A stretch of DNA of 64,000 nt from Peptococcaceae bacterium CEB3 (GTDB lineage: Bacteria; Bacillota; Desulfitobacteriia; Desulfitobacteriales; Desulfitobacteriaceae): assembly GCA_001029295.1 (NCBI GenBank), contig LDXJ01000052.1:46912-110911 (forward strand), written 5' to 3'. Every line of letters begins with the position of its first letter. Positions within the stretch are counted from its first letter, which is position 1. A program made the position numbers and the translations under genes. A model generated the notes under the pieces. The model was not told the DNA's origin. It searched no databases and worked only from the letters and a program-made list of their open reading frames with translations. This document shows positions 35,811-42,700 of this stretch, in pieces.

Positions 35811-36008
35811 TCACTTTGTTTCAATTAACGATTCATAGGCAGATTTTGCATCGTTAAAAGCTTTTGAAGGCGTTTCCGCCCAATCGCAATACCCAGTGTT
35901 AACCCAGGAATCTTCAACGTATTGAAGAATTGCCCAGAAATAGGGGTTTTCTGAATTATCGTGGGAATTCGGCGTCGCCATGATTTCAATTTTATAGGAC
36001 TCTTGCAC
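35811..36008 (-). CDS. Small protein, unknown function
   Basis: 65 aa from a GTG after GAGAGGAAG. Acidic with a C-terminal helix (PSKAFNDAKSAYESLIE). It is preceded by few control signals. Function unknown. Confidence 0.45.
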   Translation of the reverse strand: MQESYKIEIMATPNSHDNSENPYFWAILQYVEDSWVNTGYCDWAETPSKAFNDAKSAYESLIETK

Positions 36009-36178
36009 TACAGCTTCCTCTCCTCTCTGTTAACCAGGGTATTGCCCAGTGTTTTTGCCCCTATGGTAGACGGGACACCGCTTTCCGGCACCCCGTCTCC
36101 AATGCAGGTATAAGGCCCCCCTTTTTCCCCAACAGAATCTTAAACCGAATGCTTCGTGGCGGTTGATCCGAGCCAAAT

Positions 36179-36454
36179 TCAACTCCCTGCCTTAAAATTA
36201 TAAATCGGCTTAACAATAGACAAAACTTCCATGGTATCTCTGATATTACCCAGGATTTCATCCATGGGGGATTCGTCCAGCGTCGATGTGCCCACAGAGG
36301 TTGTGAAGATCCCTCTCATTGATTCCTCAAATTCCCGCATGGTTACCACTTCTTTAGCCTGGCGTCGGCTCATCAGACGGCCAGCGCCGTGAGGAGCAGA
36401 GAAATTCCAATCCGGGTTCCCTTTACCCATGGCCACGATGCTGCCATCTCGCAT
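36179..36454 (-). pseudogene. rtcB: RtcB RNA ligase, C-terminal fragment (minus strand)
   Basis: Reads SMRDGS-type start, then GKGNPDWNFSAPHGAGRLMS, TLDESPMDEI and VKPIYNFKAGS, the conserved end of RtcB (GTP- and Mn-dependent RNA ligase). Only about 90 of roughly 390 residues remain. The N-terminal piece lies next to it in the opposite orientation. Confidence 0.8.
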
Positions 36455-36464
36455 ATTAAGCGGT

Positions 36465-36596
36465 TGTCAAATCAGAATCATGCCTGATACTCACGCGGGG
36501 GCAGGGTGCGTCATTGGATTCACCGCGAATCTAGGAGAAAAAGTGATCCCGAATATCGTTGGGGTAGACATCGGTTGCGGGATGCTGACCGAATCT
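36465..36596 (+). pseudogene. rtcB: RtcB RNA ligase, N-terminal fragment (plus strand)
   Basis: The plus-strand frame reads CQIRIMPDTHAGAGCVIGFT then PNIVGVDIGCGML, the N-terminal metal-site region of RtcB (Asp and Cys ligands in VDIGCGM). It faces away from the C-terminal piece; the two meet at about 36455-36464, which marks an inversion breakpoint. Confidence 0.8.
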
Positions 36597-36786
36597 AGTG
36601 TGGCTTTTCGACAGTGACCATCGGGTATACAATGACGGAGAGGGCAACAGAACGGTTGCCCCTTGGTATCGCGGCTATTTCGTCGAGCACTTTGTGGTGG
36701 GGGAAACTCGCCGCAGCTGTTTGGAGCAAGTCGTCAATGACTCCGCGAGTAAAAACACGATTTATGGCTCTACTACTATCGGCCAC
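36595..36786 (-). CDS. Hypothetical protein, possibly truncated
   Basis: 63 aa from a GTG that sits 8 bases after GGAGG, so translation is likely. It ends at the edge of the RtcB fragment, so its C-terminus may be lost. No family recognised. Confidence 0.35.
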   Translation of the reverse strand: MADSSRAINRVFTRGVIDDLLQTAAASFPHHKVLDEIAAIPRGNRSVALSVIVYPMVTVEKPH

Positions 36787-36805
36787 TTTCGGCACCTCCT
36801 TTTCC

Positions 36806-37444
36806 TTAAATTCCCCAGTCCCTCAGCTCAGCCGTTGTCCCTATCCACACCGGCGTTCCCAGCGGCACCTGATCGAACACCTTCCGTATGACCTCGTTCT
36901 TCAGTTGCACGCACCCTTCCGTTTGCGGCTGTCCGACCCCCGCCCCCTTGGTTGTCCCATGAATCCCAATGGAATCCGGTTCGCTTCGGCCCACATCCAG
37001 CCCCAGCCAGCGGGGACCCAGCGGGTTTTCGGGACTGCCGCCGGGTACCGGGGACTTTTTCCCGCCGGGGTGGTATACCGGATCAGCCTGGCGGGAGATC
37101 ACCTGGAACTTGCCGGTCGGAGTTGGTTTCCCCGGTTTTCCCAGTCCAGCCGGGAAAGTCTCTTGCTTGTGTCCGTTTTGGAAAAGACTTAAGCTAAACG
37201 TGCTTTTGTCCACTACAATCAGGATCCCTTGGGGCAATACCGGTTTTGGCGGCGCGGGTTTCGGTTTGGGAGGCGGCATTCGTTCCGCCTCCTGTGCCGG
37301 GCTAGGAATCTTTTGCCCCAGCTTTTCCGGGACTGTTTGTGCCATGGCCGCCGGGGCCTTTTGGGGGAGTATGGTATACGCTTCCGCGATTCCAGCCACC
37401 AATAGGGACATCCCGGCAACGAGGGCTATGAATATCTTACTCAT
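36806..37444 (-). CDS. L,D-transpeptidase (YkuD-type), secreted
   Basis: 212 aa. Signal peptide at residues 1-22, a Pro/Lys-rich linker, then a YkuD catalytic domain: strand LIVVDKSTFSLSLFQNG, GKPTPTGKFQV, active-site IGIHGTT and TEGCVQLKN with the nucleophile Cys. Residue choice around Cys (TEGC) is within YkuD variation. Forms 3-3 cross-links in peptidoglycan. Its start lies inside the upstream gene's last codons. Confidence 0.85.
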   Translation of the reverse strand: MSKIFIALVAGMSLLVAGIAEAYTILPQKAPAAMAQTVPEKLGQKIPSPAQEAERMPPPKPKPAPPKPVLPQGILIVVDKSTFSLSLFQNGHKQETFPAGLGKPGKPTPTGKFQVISRQADPVYHPGGKKSPVPGGSPENPLGPRWLGLDVGRSEPDSIGIHGTTKGAGVGQPQTEGCVQLKNEVIRKVFDQVPLGTPVWIGTTAELRDWGI

Positions 37445-37700
37445 CCTCTTCCCAAAACCCGAAATCTGCGCCGTCCCCCGGGTGTGAACTAAAGCTACAC
37501 CCCTCGGGGGCAATGTCGTCCATATAATCCCAAATCTCTCCGTTTAGAAGGCTGTCTCTGGCCTCCAGGTCTAACTCGTGTTCGTATTGATCGACCAAGG
37601 CCGCGGGCAAAAACCGCTTGATCGCGGCGAAAACGTCATCCGAGAGCATGGTCCCGCACGACAGACTTTGATTCCTGTACTCTGGTCCTAGCTTTGGCAT
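37437..37700 (-). CDS. Acidic protein, unknown function
   Basis: 87 aa, strongly acidic tail (FGFWEEDE). AGAAAGGGGGC precedes the start. Overlaps the transpeptidase start by 8 bases. Function unknown. Confidence 0.5.
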   Translation of the reverse strand: MPKLGPEYRNQSLSCGTMLSDDVFAAIKRFLPAALVDQYEHELDLEARDSLLNGEIWDYMDDIAPEGCSFSSHPGDGADFGFWEEDE

Positions 37701-37715
37701 TTTGTTGCCCCCTTT

Positions 37716-38012
37716 CTAAATATCCCAAATATCGACTGTGAAAAAGCCGTCTGGATCGATCCAAATCCCCACCGGCGCTCCGATGCTGGACGCCGTGTTC
37801 GTTTCCTCGATTTTTTCCAGCACCATTTCCACAGTCAGTCGTTCCGGAGATGTCCCGAATATGTCCCTAGCCATGTTTTCCCACCGTTCGGGGTTAAACT
37901 GTTTCATGCTGGCGACCGCGTCCACGACCGTCTGGGGCATGTCTGTTATTTCCGGGTTATACAGGTTGCCCCAAAATTCTAGGGAAAAATTGTCTTTTAG
38001 TGAATAGCTCAT
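37716..38012 (-). CDS. Hypothetical protein
   Basis: 98 aa. A helical centre is followed by a beta-rich tail (VGIWIDPDGFFTVDIWDI). AGAAGGGGGGG lies upstream. Part of a run of five short minus-strand genes. Function unknown. Confidence 0.5.
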   Translation of the reverse strand: MSYSLKDNFSLEFWGNLYNPEITDMPQTVVDAVASMKQFNPERWENMARDIFGTSPERLTVEMVLEKIEETNTASSIGAPVGIWIDPDGFFTVDIWDI

Positions 38013-38209
38013 AGATTTGCGCCCCCCCTTCTATCATCCGAGCGATCTTTTAAAACCCTTACCCTGTGCGCCAGATCGATTATCTCTCCACCACAAGCCA
38101 AGATTTCTAGTTGCGACATATTGACCCAACGACCATTCGGTTTAGTGTTTCTCGGTGCCAAGCGTTCGTCTTTGGCCGTCCGTTGCCGTAAATCTGAGAT
38201 TTTACTCAT
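38009..38209 (-). CDS. Small basic protein
   Basis: 66 aa, Arg/Lys-rich, starting MSKISDLRQRT. Its 3' end overlaps the next start by 4 bases. Function unknown. Confidence 0.45.
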   Translation of the reverse strand: MSKISDLRQRTAKDERLAPRNTKPNGRWVNMSQLEILACGGEIIDLAHRVRVLKDRSDDRRGGANL

Positions 38210-38212
38210 TCC

Positions 38213-38407
38213 TTAGTCCTCCCCTTTCGGTGCGAACACCGTCATGATCATTCGTTCGTGCCGGCCTTTCCCAATCGGAATGTTTTTCCCGGTGGTCGCA
38301 ATGAGTTCGCTTTTACCCGTTTTGGTCAGCCCAAACCGTTGAGCTAAGTTGACCCGGACAATTAAAAAGTTCCCCTGGATTTCGACTTCGATGTTTTTAC
38401 TCGACAT
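38213..38407 (-). CDS. Small beta-rich protein
   Basis: 64 aa. Strand-rich (VEIQGNFLIVRVNLAQRFGL, then GKSELIATTGKNIPIG), which may be a small barrel. GGAAGGGAG upstream; overlaps the FtsK-like stop by 11 bases. Function unknown. Confidence 0.5.
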   Translation of the reverse strand: MSSKNIEVEIQGNFLIVRVNLAQRFGLTKTGKSELIATTGKNIPIGKGRHERMIMTVFAPKGED

Positions 38408-39734
38408 GACTAACTCCCTTCCACCATTTCACCAATTTCTCGGTCTCGTCGGTGCTGATGAAAGCTCCCTGAACCCTTTTGAGACTGTTTTCGCCATTCA
38501 TTTTGACGAGCATATCCCCGTTTCCCAACAGATTCTCAGCCCCCTCCTCATCCAAAATGACTTTAGAGTCCACCCCGGACGCCGTTCGCAATGCGATCCG
38601 GCTGGGGATGTTCGCTTTGATGACCCCGGAAATCACGTCCACAGACGGCCTCTGCGTAGCCAAGATTAAATAAATCCCCGCGGCCCTGGCCATTTGGCCG
38701 AGACCAGTAATCAATCCCTCAATGTCAGCTTTATTGGTTACCATGAAATCCCCGACCTCATCAAAAACCATGACCACGTATGGAATTTCTAAGTGCCCTT
38801 TGCGCCGGTATTCCTGTAAATCTCTAGCTCCGGCCGCACCGAGCACCTCGTAGCGCCGGCGCATTTCACGATCGACAAACGTTAATAAAGCTACGGCATC
38901 CTCGGGCGTTCTCGCAATGGGCGCCTTTAAATGAGGCAAGCCTTCATAGATTTTAAGTTCCACCTGTTTGGGGTCCACCAAATAAAGGTGGAGTTCGTCC
39001 GGCTTCCGCTTCGTCAACAAACAGGCCAAAATGGTGTTGATTAAAACGGATTTCCCGCCGCCGGTCTGCCCGGCAATGAGTAAGTGCGGCGTTTTGGCCA
39101 AATCGATAATATAATTGGCACCCGTCGCTGTTTTCCCAAGCGCCACATCCAACGGATGTTCGGCTCTGTAACCCAAAACGTCCGAGACCAAAACTGGATA
39201 GCGGTCCTTCGGCGGCCTCGGGAGTTCGATAATCACAGCCTGTTTTTCTGGCTCCAGCCGGATCGAGCAGCTGTTTACCGCCATATTCATCTTGATGGCT
39301 TCGCGATTGTTATAGATTTTTTTCGGTGTGCTCAAGATCTCCTGGGGGATTTTCAGGCGGAACTGGGTGATGCTCGGCCCCTCGGCCGTGTTGATCAATG
39401 TGAACCCCGGGGAAATCAACCGCGCTAAAACGTCGGCCAGTTGGGGGCCTCTCGCGTCCCCCCGGGTGTTTTCCCGCTTTTTGTTCGGCTTAAAAATTTT
39501 GTTGGCCGGAGGCAACGACGTATCGCTCGGTTCCGGTTCGGGTTCGGCGGCCGGGATGGAGGGCGCTTTTCCTTTAAATGCCGGTATTTTCAACGAAAAG
39601 ACCAGCGTTAAAAGGGATGTGGCACAAAGCCCAAATGTGATAATCGGCATCCCCGGTAACGCCAACAGCCAGCGAAACGACGGGACTAAGGCAATCATCC
39701 AAGCCAACGCAAAGGCAAAATAGAGGTAATCCAT
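38397..39734 (-). CDS. FtsK/SpoIIIE-family DNA translocase
   Basis: 445 aa. Two N-terminal membrane helices, an acidic/Pro linker, then the FtsK motor: Walker A GQTGGGKSVL (about 217), DPKQVELKIYEGLPHL, Walker B VVMVFDEVGDF and LATQRPSVDVISGVIKANIP. The DNA-reading gamma domain is missing, and the protein is about half the length of host FtsK/SpoIIIE. Probably pumps element DNA in transfer, partition or packaging. Confidence 0.88.
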   Translation of the reverse strand: MDYLYFAFALAWMIALVPSFRWLLALPGMPIITFGLCATSLLTLVFSLKIPAFKGKAPSIPAAEPEPEPSDTSLPPANKIFKPNKKRENTRGDARGPQLADVLARLISPGFTLINTAEGPSITQFRLKIPQEILSTPKKIYNNREAIKMNMAVNSCSIRLEPEKQAVIIELPRPPKDRYPVLVSDVLGYRAEHPLDVALGKTATGANYIIDLAKTPHLLIAGQTGGGKSVLINTILACLLTKRKPDELHLYLVDPKQVELKIYEGLPHLKAPIARTPEDAVALLTFVDREMRRRYEVLGAAGARDLQEYRRKGHLEIPYVVMVFDEVGDFMVTNKADIEGLITGLGQMARAAGIYLILATQRPSVDVISGVIKANIPSRIALRTASGVDSKVILDEEGAENLLGNGDMLVKMNGENSLKRVQGAFISTDETEKLVKWWKGVSHVE

Positions 39735-39748
39735 AATCAGGTGCCTTT

Positions 39749-40603
39749 CTAGAAAACCAAGTCCTTGTGCTTATCCAGATAGCCTTCAACCACAAAATAT
39801 TTGTCACTTATTGTCCCGTCTGTGAAATAATTGATGGAATTGACGGATGTCTCGACTGTTCTCCAAAAGCAAACGTCTTGGCCGTAAATTTCAAAAATCT
39901 GGGCTAAGTCAAATTCTCCCTTTTGGACGAAATTAGCTTTCACATGTTGGAAAAGCTCTTCATACAAAGAAATATCAATTTGCAGCTGCGACAACCTAGT
40001 ATCCGTCGAAATCCTGCGAGCTTGGATGTATTTAATGTTGGGAAATTTGGACAAAAACCGCAAAATATCAAAGAACTCATTAACGTTGTGCCGATTGACA
40101 ACAATAGCAACGCGCGGCTGTTTAGTAGCGGGAATGATACTTTCCCAATCGGGCAAGTCGCGCCTCCCCATTATTTTCTTGTTCGTGTCTTGATTTATCG
40201 TATGAACCGAATACCCGACGCTGTTGGTACATTTGTTTATTGTTTGGATTTGCTTAGAAGCCAAGTAACCATTCGTTCTCAAGCCCACAGTAAAACCACG
40301 ATTATGCAAGTAATCCATGAGCTCATCCAGATATTTGTATAGCAGGGAATCCGTGTTTTGACCGGTAATATACAATTTCTTAATGCCGTATGTTTGGCAG
40401 CGGTTTAAAAAGTCCTCGAAGTTCTCCCACTGAGAAAAATGCGTGCTGATTTGATCATGTTTTGATAACAAACTCTCGATATCCTTACCCAAACAAAAAT
40501 AACAATCGACATTGCATTTCCCCAATAGATTAATGTTTGCGAAACTGTAATCTTCTCGGTTTCTTTGCTTGTTAATCAACAATCTAATGCGCCACCTTTC
40601 CAT
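39749..40603 (-). CDS. Radical SAM enzyme
   Basis: About 284 aa. CNVDCYFCLG near residue 30 is the CX3CX2C iron-sulfur motif, followed by YITGQNTDS and a TIM-barrel pattern. No SPASM Cys cluster is seen. ATG 40603 lies in the upstream gene; TTG 40582, 9 bases after GGAAAGGTGG, is an equally good start. Substrate unknown; it sits between a DNA pump and a membrane hydrolase. Confidence 0.75.
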   Translation of the reverse strand: MERWRIRLLINKQRNREDYSFANINLLGKCNVDCYFCLGKDIESLLSKHDQISTHFSQWENFEDFLNRCQTYGIKKLYITGQNTDSLLYKYLDELMDYLHNRGFTVGLRTNGYLASKQIQTINKCTNSVGYSVHTINQDTNKKIMGRRDLPDWESIIPATKQPRVAIVVNRHNVNEFFDILRFLSKFPNIKYIQARRISTDTRLSQLQIDISLYEELFQHVKANFVQKGEFDLAQIFEIYGQDVCFWRTVETSVNSINYFTDGTISDKYFVVEGYLDKHKDLVF

Positions 40604-41396
40604 AAAGTGCAAAGATCGGGCCTATCACCGGATTAATAATGGACTTGTACTGGGCGATAAAGCGGAATGTCTGCCCGTAGGCCCCCATAAACCATTGACG
40701 GACGGCTGGGATATGCCACAGCCAACCGAATAAAATGGCTCCGGCCGCCAGCAAGATCACACCGTGGAAAAAGTTGACATAGCGTTTTTCACTGATGACC
40801 AAGGCCACCATCGCCACGCAAGCGCTCGATAACAAGACGGGAACAATCGTCGCGTACGTGGTGTGCCCTTTAAACTGGCTTACGGTCAACAGTCCGAGAA
40901 CCGCCCATACCAAAGGGCGAAAAAACTTGGTCTCGGCGTCGCTTGCGGTTGTAATCCGGAACAGCGGCCACTTGATGGCCCAAAACCCGGCGATATTTTT
41001 CGTTGGATTCACCGGGTTGGAAATCGGCAACGGTGCCAACCAAGCGACACCCATGACGTTGGCCATGTCCACCACCGGATGGCTGATATACCCGGCCACA
41101 ATGCTGACAAACAAGATCCTCGACATCCAGGGAAAAGCAAACCTCAACAAGAACGCAAAGGCGATAATACCGAACAGCCCGTGAGTGACGGTCCGATGGG
41201 GGAAAAACCTGGCTAAAATGCCGGCGAATGGCAGCGTGGTCGTCACCGTCGAGCTCTCGTGGTCCAGGTCGGCAAGCAATCCGGCAATCGCCCCAAAGAG
41301 CAGACCGGCTGGCCAATATTCCAAGGGAGCTTTCCCCGTCAATAAAACCGTCTCAGCCGCTAACATTCCGGAAGCCGCATGTGTCGATCCGGTCAT
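40584..41396 (-). CDS. YdjM/DUF457-type membrane metal-dependent hydrolase
   Basis: 270 aa from ATG 41396 (after GGGGGAGG). Several membrane helices, with conserved metal-type residues THAASG, DLDHESS, HRTVTHG and GYISHPVVD. The family is often SOS-induced. Start lies inside the sigma-like gene. Confidence 0.75.
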   Translation of the reverse strand: MTGSTHAASGMLAAETVLLTGKAPLEYWPAGLLFGAIAGLLADLDHESSTVTTTLPFAGILARFFPHRTVTHGLFGIIAFAFLLRFAFPWMSRILFVSIVAGYISHPVVDMANVMGVAWLAPLPISNPVNPTKNIAGFWAIKWPLFRITTASDAETKFFRPLVWAVLGLLTVSQFKGHTTYATIVPVLLSSACVAMVALVISEKRYVNFFHGVILLAAGAILFGWLWHIPAVRQWFMGAYGQTFRFIAQYKSIINPVIGPIFALYGKVAH

Positions 41397-41667
41397 ACCG
41401 CGATAACCTCCCCCATTTTTCCTTAGCCCGCCGGATATATTCAAAGACCGCACTGCGACGGACGCCCATAAAATTTGCCGCCTGAGCATAGGTAAACCGG
41501 TGCATGACCACCAGCGAGACTGCGTCCCGTTCCTGGTACGACAAAATGGCAAGATATGGAGCGAGTACGATTTCTAGAGAAGCGCTGTCCATTTCGTCCC
41601 TTACCACCGATGAAAAGATATCCATATCAGCAAACAGAGACTCCCGCTGTAAATGTGATAAGCTCAT
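41353..41667 (-). CDS. Sigma-70 region 4-like regulator
   Basis: 104 aa. YQERDAVSLVVMHRFTYAQA then RSAVFEYIRRAKEKW resembles sigma region 4 or phage late activators of the ArpU/RinA kind. No region 2 is present, so it is likely an activator or partial sigma factor. First gene of a minus-strand operon. Confidence 0.6.
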   Translation of the reverse strand: MSLSHLQRESLFADMDIFSSVVRDEMDSASLEIVLAPYLAILSYQERDAVSLVVMHRFTYAQAANFMGVRRSAVFEYIRRAKEKWGRLSRYDRIDTCGFRNVSG

Positions 41668-41693
41668 TAATACATATCATCCCCCATCCAGCA

Positions 41694-41735
41694 TATTATA
41701 TCAAATATCATCAATGAGGGCAATGGGGAGACTTT
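41694..41735 (-). promoter_or_regulatory. Promoter with TATCA motif
   Basis: On the minus strand TTGCCC, a 17-base spacer and TATAAT form a promoter for the sigma-like gene. It overlaps TATCAAATATCATCA (41699-41713), one of the recurring element motifs, which would place a regulator across the -10. Confidence 0.55.
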
Positions 41736-41856
41736 GGGAAATTCCTCCCCGGAGCAATGCAGGATTTGTAAGTTCTATGTTGAATTATTAGACAGTTGGC
41801 GAGATCCAGGTAATTGCATCGACATATGTCCGGACACGATTTATTGTACAAAAACC

Positions 41857-41881
41857 AATGAGAGCCCGTCGGGCTCTCATT
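41857..41881 (-). terminator. Hairpin terminator
   Basis: AATGAGAGCCC and GGGCTCTCATT are perfect 11-bp arms with loop GTC; on the minus strand GGTTTTTG follows. Ends the transcript of the 41896-46712 operon. Confidence 0.75.
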
Positions 41882-41895
41882 GCAGTTCTTTCACC

Positions 41896-42348
41896 CTATC
41901 TCGGATATTGCCCCGTCGCATTGTTATATGGCGGCACCACGAAATCCTGTCCCACCGGGACCTCGTGCCCGGCTAAAGGCAAATCAATCTCGATATACAA
42001 TCCCGGTTGGGCAAGCGGATCCCCCAAAAGGTCCTTGTCCCCCTTGTGTAAGACCTCAAATTTGGCCAGGGTGTACTTGGTAAAGCCCTGCTCCGTCATT
42101 TTTTGGTTGAACAGCTGCTCAAGCTGAGCGGGTGTCCATGTAATGGTGTACTCGTTCGTCGCGAGATTATACTCGGCGGCCTGGTACAAGACCGTCCTCC
42201 CCGCCTGTTGCATGTCCGTCAAGGCCACTTGACGGATGTGGGTGATTTCCCCGGCGATCCCCCAAAAAACGGCGGCAAAAACGAAGCATGTGACAAAAAC
42301 ACCCATTAAAATGTAAATCCCGACGGAGCCCCGATCGCGTTTGATCAT
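41896..42348 (-). CDS. Pilin/TadE-like membrane protein
   Basis: 150 aa. RDRGSVGIYILMGVFVTCF has the charged tip and single helix of TadE-like or pilin proteins, with about 110 outward residues. ATGA overlap with the preceding gene. Family assignment is by topology only. Confidence 0.45.
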   Translation of the reverse strand: MIKRDRGSVGIYILMGVFVTCFVFAAVFWGIAGEITHIRQVALTDMQQAGRTVLYQAAEYNLATNEYTITWTPAQLEQLFNQKMTEQGFTKYTLAKFEVLHKGDKDLLGDPLAQPGLYIEIDLPLAGHEVPVGQDFVVPPYNNATGQYPR

Positions 42349-42689
42349 TTCGGATACATAGCCTTTCCCGTGGCCACATTTTTAGCCGCGAATGTGCCCT
42401 CCGAACCAAAATCCCCGAGCAACGGCCAATGAGCGAGACCAAAAAAGCCATGTTTAGTAATTTTGACCTTTACAGTCGCCCCCAGCGGCCCAAGTTTTTG
42501 GGCCAAGAGCCGCTGGGCTTCCGCGGTCGGCAGGGTGTAAACAAATGTCTGAGTGGATGGATCGAACTCGATCCCTTGGATGATCACGGATCGCACGGCT
42601 CTATCGACTTGGATTTGCGCCGCCATGGGGACGGCAACCCCTAGAACGAAAAATAGTGTGGCTAAGATCACTGTTATTTTCTTTTTCAC
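42345..42689 (-). CDS. Secreted protein, unknown function
   Basis: 114 aa from GTG after GAGGTG. Signal peptide MKKKITVILATLFFVLGVA ending near AAQ; the mature part is beta-rich. Expressed with its neighbours. Function unknown. Confidence 0.5.
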   Translation of the reverse strand: MKKKITVILATLFFVLGVAVPMAAQIQVDRAVRSVIIQGIEFDPSTQTFVYTLPTAEAQRLLAQKLGPLGATVKVKITKHGFFGLAHWPLLGDFGSEGTFAAKNVATGKAMYPK

Positions 42690-42700
42690 GACATTTCACC

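Noticed and set aside
36806..37000. Loss of the catalytic motif in the L,D-transpeptidase (TEGC in place of SHGC)
   Set aside because: The residue before GC varies in YkuD-type enzymes, so this is not evidence of inactivity.
41734..41976. Cys-containing plus-strand frame
   Set aside because: It reads through a terminator hairpin into the antisense of the next gene; no convincing start signal.
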